A stretch of 48,198 nt of DNA from Mesostigma viride (Eukaryota > Streptophyta > Mesostigmatophyceae > Mesostigmatales > Mesostigmataceae): NCBI GenBank assembly GCA_009746045.1, contig RPFO01000105.1, positions 1 to 48,198 on the forward strand, written 5' to 3'. Position numbers and translations under genes: made by a program. Under the pieces are notes generated by a model. The model saw only the letters and a list, made by a program, of their open reading frames with translations, was not told the origin of the DNA and did not search any database. Below are positions 37,090-45,895 of this stretch, piece by piece. Numbering within the stretch: position 1 is the first letter of the stretch; every line of letters begins with the position of its first letter.

Positions 37090-37302
37090 CTCCATATGCG
37101 CCACGTGGCAGACTGGCATGGCATGGCAAGTAGGTCCGTACGGCAAATGGGGTCACCTTAGGGTTTTGTAGTATGGGGTCGCGCATGGGTTGTGTCGTGG
37201 GAGGGGGGTGGGTGACCCCATACTACTAAACCCTAGGGCGACCCCACCGTCCACCCGGCCGTCCACCTGGCCGTACTGTGACAGGCGCCAGTATCGTGGG
37301 AA
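37090..37302. repeat. Foldback repeat, right copy
   Basis: Reverse complement of 1-213 apart from the loop. The stem ends at 37,180 (GTATGGGGTC), the loop is 37,181-37,213, and the second stem starts at 37,214. The loop reads in the same direction as the left copy, although both flanks are inverted. Confidence 0.85.
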
Positions 37303-37511
37303 CCTCTAGTATCATGGGATATCCGTTCAAGTCCTATTCGCGGGCCGCGGGTTCCTATCTAATGATGCATTGGTGTTGGATTTGCATGCAATGAGTCTTA
37401 TTTATTACAATGTACAATAGGCAAAGTCCTAATCAACCATGTCCTCAACGAGGTGCCTCCAAGGGCACACTCACTACAGGGAGGAATAGCCCCTTCCCCT
37501 TTCTAGACCCC

Positions 37512-39116
37512 CTACTCATCCTCAACCACAATCACCTCCCGGTGCTGAACATCAGCAACCAAGTGTGCGTCCCTCTCAACAATGCGCCTCGCCCCGTCGC
37601 GGAAGCGATCCACCAACCGCCTCATGGCCAGCGCGTCCCACCCGACGCCACCGCCGAGTGCCTCAAAGAAGGCCACAGCCAGTGCATTGCCCGCAGACCC
37701 GGAGCACTCCAACTGGGGGTGATCCCTGATGTACTGCAGGGCGGACAGGAAACCGTTGACTCCCGCGGGGTAATTCTCATTCCCCCCACAGCGCGAACAG
37801 CGAAAGAAGCGCGAGCAGCAGGAGCAGCAGCAGGAGCAGCAGCAGGAGCAGCAGGAGGAGCAGCAGCGGCGGCGGCGGCGGCGATGGCGGCCGGCAGACC
37901 ACGGAAACCACACTCTGACACGTTGTCCACCACGCGCAGGTGGCGATCCAAGTCCTCGCGGCTGGTGGCCTGGTAGGTGCAGCCCAGGATGGTCACGGTG
38001 CCGTTATCACCAGGGAGAGAAAGCTTGTTGGGGCAGGGCCTGACAAGCTTGGCGCAGGTGTTGTCGTGAATCGCCTCCTCGCCGAGCACGACCTCGCCGC
38101 CGCACCCGCGAGCGCACAGACGCACATTCACAAGGGTGAATGTGAGTCTGTCGACACCCACATTGCGCTTGTACTGGCTGCCAGTGCGCATCAGGAGCTC
38201 CTTGCATTCTGGGCAGCGCTTGCCAATCACACGGGCGTTGGGCCTGGTAGAATTATACTCCAGAGCGTGGGCCTCGAGCATATCAGCGCACTTGTTGCAG
38301 TGCTGAGGGACGCAGGTGTGGACGCCCTCCACGAGGTAGATGATGGGGTACTTCCCCTCCGTGCCGAAGGGCTCGGTGCAGATGTCGCAGCACGCCAGCC
38401 TCTTCTCGAACCACGTGATCTTGTGGTTCGCCTCCTCGAGAGCCAAGCGCATCTTCTTGAGCTCTTCGCGAGTGGGATCAGGGGAGAAAGAACGACGCCT
38501 GCTGCGGTTCCTCTCGCGCTCCAACTCCTCCTGCGTCTCCCTCAGCTGGCGCTGCAATGCGGCTAAGTCCCCACCGCTGGGCCCAGCGCCTCCAGAACGA
38601 GAACGGGAGCTGGGGCCACCACGCAGCAGGCCTGCATGCAAAGGAAAACACACAGACAACTGCAAAATGTATCAGATAGTGGCCATCACCTGCAACATCC
38701 AACAGATAGTGGCCATCACTGCAAAATCCAGCAGGCAATCGAAAAGGGATGCATAAAACAGCAGACCACGTACTGGGAGCAGCCGCAGGGCGAGACTGAG
38801 CCACCAGGTCGTCGATCGCAGCGTGCGAATTGACTTCCGTGCCTGCGTCGTCCAGGTGGTCGTAGTCGTTGTGGTCAAAAAGGTCGTCAGAGGGGTTCCA
38901 GCCTGCAAAGAATGAATAGAAAATGCCAATGGCGTTCCTGTCAGCTGCTGAAAATGCCCAAAAAACAAACCAAGGAAACACAAAAACAGACATGCATGGG
39001 AAATACGTACGCTCAGGTTCCTGGGCCTCATGTTCTTGGTCGTCGCCATAGCTGGCTAGCTGCTGATAGTGGTATCCTGCTGCTGTTCTGAGTGGTTCGT
39101 GAGGGTTTGGCTGCAT
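37512..39116 (-). CDS. RING/TRAF-like zinc-finger protein with Ala-rich tract; three exons
   Basis: Exons on the minus strand: 39,116-39,011, 38,902-38,774 and 38,631-37,512, joined in phase by two GTACGT...CAG introns. Exon 2 is acidic (SDDLFDHNDYDHLDDAG). Exon 3 starts with a Ser/Arg/Gly linker and a coiled coil (LAALQRQLRETQEELERERN). A RING-like finger follows (CCDICTEPFG...CVPQHCNKCADML...RCPECKELL), then a TRAF-like Cys region (LCARGCGG...CAKLVRPCPN), DREDLDRHLR-like spacing and a poly-Ala/Pro tract from a GCN microsatellite. Near 37,790, in a run of six G, the frame shifts; the other frame gives a plausible C-terminal domain (NYPAGVNGFLSALQYIRDHP...) to the stop at 37,512. Likely an E3 ubiquitin ligase by fold; inferred. 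Confidence 0.62.
38632..38773 (-). other. Intron 2 of the RING/Ala-rich gene
   Basis: 142 bases, starting GTACGTGG and ending TGCATGCAG on the minus strand. Removing it joins PAAAP to LLRGGPSS in frame. It contains a local duplication (AGTGATGGCCACTATCTG-like words twice). Confidence 0.7.
38903..39010 (-). other. Intron 1 of the RING/Ala-rich gene
   Basis: 108 bases, starting GTACGTATTT and ending TTCTTTGCAG on the minus strand, with a T-rich interior. Removing it joins EHEAQEPE to WNPSDDLF in phase 1. Confidence 0.75.
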
Positions 39117-39756
39117 TTTTGGTCGTGTTTGGGCTTTTGGCCTCGTGGGGAGGAGGACGAACGGCATATTCCCGGCATATTCCGGGAATATTCCCACGAA
39201 TATGCCGTGGGACGGTCGCTAGAAGGAAACTGTCGCGCCGCGTCGGCAGTTACGTGACAGGGATACGGACTGTCATGGCAGACTGACAGATCGGACAGGT
39301 GTCAGACGGGACAGTGCGCTGACTGTCGTGGCAGATCTTCGTAACCGACACGCGGCGGAACCGGCGCGGCGCGGACTGACGTGGCACGCTGTCAGATCTG
39401 ACGTGGCACGGTACTGACATGGCAGGCCGTCCGAACCGGCAGCTGACGGATACGGCGTTGTACGGACTGTCATGTCAGACCGTTCAGACTGCCACGCGGC
39501 AGTCTGGCATGACAATTGGACGGAATCTAGCGGGAAATCTTACAATGTACGTGCAGTTACGTGTTTGTAGTAATCTGTACTACCTGTAGTATCACCCGCT
39601 GCATTTCTACTTCGAATATACTCTCTGTACTACGAATCCTAGTGCAATTGTACTATGAGACGCCATGAGATAGAGACAAAGTCATGGATTTCCATTAGAA
39701 TCATAATAAGGCTTAATGCCCATAGGGGACTTTGTCTATTCCAAAGGGGCACTTAG
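39117..39756. promoter_or_regulatory. Intergenic region with heat-shock-like and UPRE-like sites
   Basis: Near the RING gene start is a cluster of GAATATTC-type sites (39,186-39,193, with CATATTCC and GAATATGCC variants over about 39,168-39,208). Farther upstream are two TGACGTGG sites (39,377-39,384 and 39,399-39,406, 22 bases apart) within a series of related TG(A/T)C(A/G)TGGCA words from 39,270 to 39,500. The AT-rich part 39,540-39,750 shows no gene and may be the 3' flank of the F-box-like gene. Confidence 0.5.
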
Positions 39757-40392
39757 TTAGTGAACCCCCTCCAGGGCCAGGCGGCGACAGAACTTGTCGT
39801 ACATCTTGTCGCAGGTGGCATTCATGACCCTCAGTTCCCTCTCGCAGACAGCGGGGGAAAAGTTGACAGGCAGATAGGCGTGGTACTCGGCCTTCACGAG
39901 GTCCACGAGCACACGGCAATGCTCCTCTGCGGTCTTATCCTTATCCACCTGAGGAATGGATTCAACATACTCCTTCATCACATCCCACAGGCGGGGAATC
40001 GCGCAAACGCGGTCAGACAGCTTAACCTCTAGGTCGATGGCCAGAGTTGCCACCTCCATACGCCTATCGCCATACTTGCAGGCGTCCATCCTCTTCTCAA
40101 AAGTGGAAAGGGACTGCACACCGCCTTGAGCGATGGCGATGGCAAAGTTGCGCAGGGCCCATCCTGTATAGTGGCAAAACGGCCCTGGCTGCCTGCGCTT
40201 AGAGAGGAAGCGCCCCTCAAGCTCATTGGCAATAGCATCCAGCAGCTGCTTCATTCGCTGCTCTGTCTTAGCTTTGACAGCGTCCCACGGCACTTGCAGC
40301 TGCTTGCTGACACCACACCCGTGGGGCCATGCCAACTCCACGATTTCGTGCACAATCTCAGCTGGCAGGCTGTTAAAAGTGGCAGCGGCCAT
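39757..40392 (-). CDS. F-box-like protein 1
   Basis: 211 residues, intact. The N-terminus FNSLPAEIVHEIVELAW matches the first half of an F-box (L-P-x-E-I-x-x-x-I...); the second half is poorly conserved (QLQVPWDAVKAKTEQ). The remaining 170 residues are helical without Leu-rich, WD or kelch repeats. It is related in layout to the gene at 43,052 (FEDLPSEILFVLAELSW; similar VNKxSHKEWEAV region and SIPxVDxD-x-x-x-E element). F-box proteins bridge substrates to SCF ubiquitin ligases; here this is inferred from the short motif. The upstream 470 bases, shared with the next gene, hold a GAATATTC site and a CCACGTGG site. Confidence 0.6.
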   Translation of the reverse strand: MAAATFNSLPAEIVHEIVELAWPHGCGVSKQLQVPWDAVKAKTEQRMKQLLDAIANELEGRFLSKRRQPGPFCHYTGWALRNFAIAIAQGGVQSLSTFEKRMDACKYGDRRMEVATLAIDLEVKLSDRVCAIPRLWDVMKEYVESIPQVDKDKTAEEHCRVLVDLVKAEYHAYLPVNFSPAVCERELRVMNATCDKMYDKFCRRLALEGVH

Positions 40393-40862
40393 GTCTTCTT
40401 TGTGGTAGTGGTGCTAGTGCTGTTGGGATGCTGGAGCAGGCGAGAAGTGCCCACTTTGACGTGGTGTCGGACCTTTGTACCCCGCCCCACGGCATCTTCG
40501 CGGAATATTCCGTGGACCGACGATCTCCCACGGGACGCTGCCACGTGGCGGAGATCGGACGGTCCACGGCAATTCAGATCTCCCATGATAGTACGGCGTA
40601 TCCGGATACGGCGCGGCGCCGGTACGGCCGGACCAGTATCATGGATACTGGTCCGAGTACCGTGGCACGGCATTCCGCCACGTCACTACCGCGCCGCGCC
40701 GCGCCGCGCCATGGAACCTTCTAGAGGATCGATCCCAGCCGTCCGATGAAGATCTCGTGGGAGGGCCAGTTTCCACAGGTACAAAGGTCGTGCAGGCCTA
40801 CCAAATGCACCATCACACCACAGAACAGCCATAGCCAGCGCAGAAAACAACAGCAGACCGCC
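40393..40862. promoter_or_regulatory. Divergent promoter with heat-shock-like and decayed ERSE-like site
   Basis: GAATATTC at 40,503-40,510. CCACGTGG near 40,540 is preceded by GGGACGCTG as in the perfect ERSE at 35,728, but the CCAAT half is replaced by CCCAC. Repeated GGCGCGGCGCC-like words and GTATCATGG words surround 40,590-40,700. Confidence 0.45.
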
Positions 40863-42129
40863 ATGTTTCCCGTTGATGCAGCAGCTGGGCCATTGTTCGG
40901 GCCTCAGACTAGGGCACGACTAGGGCCTTGCATGGGCTTGGTTCTCCCAGATGCTATGGATTGCCATATCCTCGCTGCACAAGAACTAGGACTGGTTGTT
41001 CCGCCATAGCTCCTGCGCTTGTGCCAGTGCCTGCGCCTGTGCCAGCGCCAGTGCCTGTGATTGTGCCAGTGCCAGTGCCTGCTGCGCCAGTGCCTGAGCC
41101 TGTGTACGTGCCTGCTCCTCTCCCTGGGCTATTCGCCCCTCGGTTTAAGGACTCTGACATTTGGCCTCCAGCAGGCCATGTGTGGCCAAATGGTAGTGGC
41201 GATTCCAAGTTTCCTCTGGTGCATTGCGTCACCTGCAAAAAGGTGCCGGAGAGGGCAGTGTGCAAGAAGGAGAACGGGGAGATGCAGTGCCGGGGGTGCG
41301 CTCTGGATGAACTGAGCGACAAGGTGGATGCACTAGGTCCCTCTCCTCCCACGGAGCAGGTGCAGGAGACTGTCAAGAATTTTGACACGGGCTTGCAGAT
41401 TTACAAGTACGAATATGAGCCCAAGCGTCTCCCGCCTCCTCCCACCGGCTACCCTCTGTCCAAGTGCATGTGCGCTGTGTGCAAGAAGCCTGCTCTCCAC
41501 GCGCACGAAGTGGTGAAGGAGGTCACCCCTCAGATGCTGGAGACACTTCCCATTTCCGTGTTGCCAAGCTCGTGGTTGGCGACGTCGTTTGTGGGATCTG
41601 CCGCAACGAGTTCCTGGCCCAGTATGTCGACAACAACGTGGTCATCAGCAAGGCCATGTCTCGCGGCATGCAGTATTGGGAGTACAAGGGCCATATCGAT
41701 GAGGTGTTCCAGTACAACGAGGAACTCCACAAGATGGCAGAGCGCGCCCAGGACAACACGCACGACGGCCCCTCCAGTGACAAGTTTTACTGGCCTCGCA
41801 GGCAGTGCCAGAAGTGCATGAAGCGCATCGACATCAACGTGCAGAACCTGTATGTGGCTCCAAGGCCTCGTTCTTTAGACGTTGACTTGGTCTGCTACGA
41901 GTGCGCCAAGTTCTGCAGCCTCGTTTCTGAGGCTGTCGCTTTCCCGGGCTTTAGCCGCCCCAACAACCGTCTCAAGCGTAATGCAGAGGCCGGGGCTTCC
42001 TTCTGTACGATGTTGTGGGGTCCAACAAGCCCTATTTCTTCGCGTAGGGTGTCATCTGGGCACTTGATTGGCCCATGCAAGCCTATGGAGGCTACTGTTG
42101 ATAGGGACTTGTGGTATTCTATTTTGTAA
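40863..42129 (+). CDS. Multi-Cys zinc-binding protein with Pro-Val repeats (frame-broken)
   Basis: Reading starts at ATG 40,863 (MFPVDAAAGPLFGPQ). A frame change near 41,000 leads into a low-complexity tract of PVPAPVP-type repeats (DNA GTGCCAGTGCCT words, 41,005-41,120). Then come Cys pairs CVTCKK...CKK...CRGC, a linker, CMCAVCKK with a His, a second shift near 41,560, CGICRNEF, CQKCMKRI and CYECAKFC, ending at 42,129. The series of C-x-x-C pairs suggests several zinc-binding modules, possibly RING- or ribbon-like, about 410 residues in all. No family is recognised. The last 60 residues are less Cys-rich and basic. Confidence 0.5.
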
Positions 42130-42185
42130 TGAATAAGACTCTTTGCATGCAAATCCAACACTCATGCACTAGGCGTAGGACTTGA

Positions 42186-42806
42186 CTTGTTTGCGAAAAG
42201 TTCGGGCTATGCGGATAGCCCGAACTTTTGGGGATAGCCCGAACTTTTGGAAACCTTGCTAGGGAAAAGTAAAAGTTTCCAGTGAGGATCCCAGCCATTT
42301 GAAAAGTTCGGGCTATGGTTCGGGCTATCAGTTTATAGCCCGAACCGGACCCTTTTTCCCCTTGGGCGGTGGTGTCATGCATTGTACATGTAGGGACTTG
42401 GTTATTTGGACAGTGTGCAGTGTATGTGTGTGTTTCTTCCTTAGATTGCTAACACATAAAATATAGGGGTATTTCCTGTATATACAGATAGGATTGCTAA
42501 CACATAAAATATAGGGATATTACCTATGAGTATATATAGATGGCAATTGCTAACACATAAAATTTTATGTGTTGGGAAACAGAGTAAAAGAAAGAGTAAC
42601 ATTCACCCATAGCAACACACCGTCCAGAGGGGAAAAAGGGGAGGTTCGGGCTATAAATCGATAGCCCGAACCATAGCCCGAACTTTTCAAAATGGCTGGG
42701 ATCCCCACTGGAAACTTTTACTTTTCCCTAGCAAGGTTTCGAAAAGTTCGGGCTATCCCCAAAAGTTCGGGCTATCCACATAGCACGAACTTTTCGTGGG
42801 AGCCTA
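42186..42806. repeat. Foldback element, TTCGGGC family, copy 2
   Basis: Inverted arms of about 180 bases (42,190-42,375 and 42,622-42,800) share AAAAGTTCGGGCTAT and TAGCCCGAAC blocks plus CTAGGGAAAAGTAAAAG. They flank a core with three GCTAACACATAAAATA copies. The right arm is also the start of the giant palindrome's left arm, so a partial third copy of the arm appears at 46,148-46,326. Confidence 0.7.
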
Positions 42807-43051
42807 TGGATGGGCGCCACGTGGCACGGTATCCCACGATAGTTGCCGGCGCCGCGCCGGCGCGGCGCTCCACGGAATATCCGTGGGAATATTCCCGGCG
42901 CGACGCTTGCACGGCACTATCGTGGGACGCCGTGGCCGAGAGGGTATAAAAGCGGAGTCACGGGCGTTTGGGGGTAGGTCTCGCCTCCGACACTGCCAGG
43001 CACACAGTCATCCACACGCAGACAGCCATCCTTACAGCTGTAAAATACACA
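42807..43051 (+). promoter_or_regulatory. Promoter of F-box-like gene 2
   Basis: TATAAAAG at 42,945-42,952 is followed by GCGGAGTCACGGGCGTTTGG, the same core-promoter wording as in the 35.6 and 35.97 kb promoters, about 100 bases before the ATG. Upstream are GAATATTC at 42,887-42,894 and CCACGTGG near 42,830. It is mirrored in the right palindrome arm. Confidence 0.65.
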
Positions 43052-43723
43052 ATGGCCCATGCTGGTGCTACTTTCGAGGATCTGCCAAGCGAAATTTTGT
43101 TTGTTTTGGCAGAGCTCAGCTGGCCCTACTTGCGTGGTGTGAACAAGGCCTCTCACAAGGAATGGGAGGCCGTGCTGGCGATAATGGAGGCAAAGGTTCG
43201 CGCTGTGCGCAATTTGATTGACGAGGAACTGGAGTTCCGCGATGCCAACCCCTATTGGTGGTTCGTCGATATAAAGAAGGTGACACCCCGCCGCCTGTAT
43301 GAGATGACGCCTGATCAGCTGAGGGCCATTTATGACAAGGTGTCTGTGCCCCGCTTGCGTGAGGCGGAGGGGTACTTGTACACTACCCGCGCTGATCGTT
43401 TGGAGCAGATGGATCACGCGTACACTGATTTTGTGGAGGTGCTCAACCGAACTGTCAAGGTCCCCGTTGGCCCCCACACTAAGGCGGCGAGGGACGCCTA
43501 TTTTGCGTCCATTCCTGATGTGGATCGCGAGAATGTGATGGAGCGTCGCGTTGATGAGTTGGTCACTGTTCTGTGCGCGGGATTGGTGGCTGACGACACG
43601 GAGGCCAACGGGGGCGTGCCAACGGGTTTGGCCGACCTTCTCAGCGACATTTTCGATGAGTACAAGCACCGGATGATCGGTCGTATCTTCACCCATCCAT
43701 CGTATAACCGGGTGATGCCTTAA
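43052..43723 (+). CDS. F-box-like protein 2, left copy
   Basis: 223 residues, intact. Start at ATG 43,052 (MAHAGATFEDLPSE), about 100 bases after a TATAAAAG box; the upstream in-frame extension is promoter. F-box-like N-terminus FEDLPSEILFVLAELSW followed by VNKASHKEWEAVLAIMEAK. The rest is helical with conserved-looking NPYWWFVDIKK and RVDELVTVLCAGL. It shares layout with the protein at 39,757-40,392. The 3' flank is AT-rich (CTTATATAACTTTTAATAAG) and leads into the ERSE-like array. Role as a substrate adaptor of an SCF-type ligase is inferred from the short F-box. Confidence 0.65.
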   Translation: MAHAGATFEDLPSEILFVLAELSWPYLRGVNKASHKEWEAVLAIMEAKVRAVRNLIDEELEFRDANPYWWFVDIKKVTPRRLYEMTPDQLRAIYDKVSVPRLREAEGYLYTTRADRLEQMDHAYTDFVEVLNRTVKVPVGPHTKAARDAYFASIPDVDRENVMERRVDELVTVLCAGLVADDTEANGGVPTGLADLLSDIFDEYKHRMIGRIFTHPSYNRVMP

Positions 43724-43969
43724 ACAGGCAAATAGGGATCAACTGATATAGCCTATTGGAAAAGGCTATATCCCATGGACTGTCTTATATAACTTTTAAT
43801 AAGACCCGATTCCTATTGAAATTTGTCTCACAATGAGTCCCACAATGAGCCCCACTTAAAAAAAAATCTAAACCGCATACTATAAATAGCTAATGGAGCT
43901 ATAGGGGTACCAGATTCCCACGAACAATAGGGATTTCCCGCCACCCGCGCCTGTCACGTGATTTGTCTG

Positions 43970-44403
43970 CCACGTGGCATGACCCGATTGGTCAGCCCAG
44001 TCTCGTGGGATTCCAGATTCACATGGTGCCACGTGGCAGCCACCCACTCGACAGGGTGTCCCATGGGACTCCAGGGACCCCCATGGGTGCCACGTGGCAG
44101 GATCCCATTGGACAGGGTGTATCATGGGACGCCAGGGTCCCGTGGGTGCCACGTGGCGGGTTCCGATTGGACAGGGAGTACCATGGGAGTACAGGGTCCC
44201 ACGGAGATTCGGGGTCCCCGGTGCCACGTGGCGGTTACTGATTGGACAGGGAGTCCCATGGGTGCCACGTGGCAGCGTCCCATTGGACAGGGAGGTCCCA
44301 TGGGTGGCCAGGGTCCCAGGGGTCCCGGTGCCACGTGGCAGTCGCTGATTGGCCAGATAGTCCCATGGGAATCTCAGGGTGCCACGTGGCAGCCTCCCAT
44401 TGG
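43970..44403. promoter_or_regulatory. Array of ERSE-like elements, left arm
   Basis: CCACGTGG starts at 43,970, 44,029, 44,090, 44,149, 44,224, 44,265, 44,331 and 44,382. In seven of the eight, CGTGG is followed after exactly nine bases by ATTGG; this is CCAAT-N9-CCACG read on the other strand. The second unit (44,029) has ACTCG in place of ATTGG. The nine-base spacers differ in sequence (CATGACCCG, CAGGATCCC, CGGTTACTG and others) while their length is fixed. Between units, ACAGGG, CCCATGGGA and CCAGGGTCCC words recur. Unit spacing is 41-75 bases. Confidence 0.9.
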
Positions 44404-44543
44404 CGGCTACTACGCCAGGGTCCCTGGCAGGGTCCCACGATATATTTATCCCAACAATTGACGGGTTAGAGGCGCCTCTAACCCGTCAATTGTTGGGATA
44501 AATATATCGTGGGACCCTGCCAGGGACCCTGGCGTAGTAGCCG

Positions 44544-44977
44544 CCAATGGGAGGCTGCCACGTGGCACCCTGAGATTCCCATGGGACTATCTGGCCAATC
44601 AGCGACTGCCACGTGGCACCGGGACCCCTGGGACCCTGGCCACCCATGGGACCTCCCTGTCCAATGGGACGCTGCCACGTGGCACCCATGGGACTCCCTG
44701 TCCAATCAGTAACCGCCACGTGGCACCGGGGACCCCGAATCTCCGTGGGACCCTGTACTCCCATGGTACTCCCTGTCCAATCGGAACCCGCCACGTGGCA
44801 CCCACGGGACCCTGGCGTCCCATGATACACCCTGTCCAATGGGATCCTGCCACGTGGCACCCATGGGGGTCCCTGGAGTCCCATGGGACACCCTGTCGAG
44901 TGGGTGGCTGCCACGTGGCACCATGTGAATCTGGAATCCCACGAGACTGGGCTGACCAATCGGGTCATGCCACGTGG
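44544..44977. promoter_or_regulatory. Array of ERSE-like elements, right arm
   Basis: Exact mirror of the left-arm array, here reading CCAAT-N9-CCACG on the plus strand, seven perfect units and one degenerate. If the palindrome is real, the two arrays face each other across the dyad with about 140 bases between. Confidence 0.85.
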
Positions 44978-45223
44978 CAGACAAATCACGTGACAGGCGC
45001 GGGTGGCGGGAAATCCCTATTGTTCGTGGGAATCTGGTACCCCTATAGCTCCATTAGCTATTTATAGTATGCGGTTTAGATTTTTTTTTAAGTGGGGCTC
45101 ATTGTGGGACTCATTGTGAGACAAATTTCAATAGGAATCGGGTCTTATTAAAAGTTATATAAGACAGTCCATGGGATATAGCCTTTTCCAATAGGCTATA
45201 TCAGTTGATCCCTATTTGCCTGT

Positions 45224-45895
45224 TTAAGGCATCACCCGGTTATACGATGGATGGGTGAAGATACGACCGATCATCCGGTGCTTGTACTCATCGAAAATGT
45301 CGCTGAGAAGGTCGGCCAAACCCGTTGGCACGCCCCCGTTGGCCTCCGTGTCGTCAGCCACCAATCCCGCGCACAGAACAGTGACCAACTCATCAACGCG
45401 ACGCTCCATCACATTCTCGCGATCCACATCAGGAATGGACGCAAAATAGGCGTCCCTCGCCGCCTTAGTGTGGGGGCCAACGGGGACCTTGACAGTTCGG
45501 TTGAGCACCTCCACAAAATCAGTGTACGCGTGATCCATCTGCTCCAAACGATCAGCGCGGGTAGTGTACAAGTACCCCTCCGCCTCACGCAAGCGGGGCA
45601 CAGACACCTTGTCATAAATGGCCCTCAGCTGATCAGGCGTCATCTCATACAGGCGGCGGGGTGTCACCTTCTTTATATCGACGAACCACCAATAGGGGTT
45701 GGCATCGCGGAACTCCAGTTCCTCGTCAATCAAATTGCGCACAGCGCGAACCTTTGCCTCCATTATCGCCAGCACGGCCTCCCATTCCTTGTGAGAGGCC
45801 TTGTTCACACCACGCAAGTAGGGCCAGCTGAGCTCTGCCAAAACAAACAAAATTTCGCTTGGCAGATCCTCGAAAGTAGCACCAGCATGGGCCAT
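45224..45895 (-). CDS. F-box-like protein 2, right copy
   Basis: Identical in protein sequence to the gene at 43,052-43,723, in inverted orientation within the palindrome, 223 residues, with the same TATAAAAG promoter at mirror position. The two copies are convergent. Absence of any substitution between copies means either very recent duplication, gene conversion, or one locus read twice. The promoter differs by one base in a C run. Confidence 0.65.
   Translation of the reverse strand: MAHAGATFEDLPSEILFVLAELSWPYLRGVNKASHKEWEAVLAIMEAKVRAVRNLIDEELEFRDANPYWWFVDIKKVTPRRLYEMTPDQLRAIYDKVSVPRLREAEGYLYTTRADRLEQMDHAYTDFVEVLNRTVKVPVGPHTKAARDAYFASIPDVDRENVMERRVDELVTVLCAGLVADDTEANGGVPTGLADLLSDIFDEYKHRMIGRIFTHPSYNRVMP

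Noticed and set aside
43958-44989. Long ORFs on both strands inside the ERSE-like arrays
   Set aside because: They only translate the repeat units (recurrent ATWQ/HVA words), occur as mirror copies and lack any domain; the non-coding array explains them.
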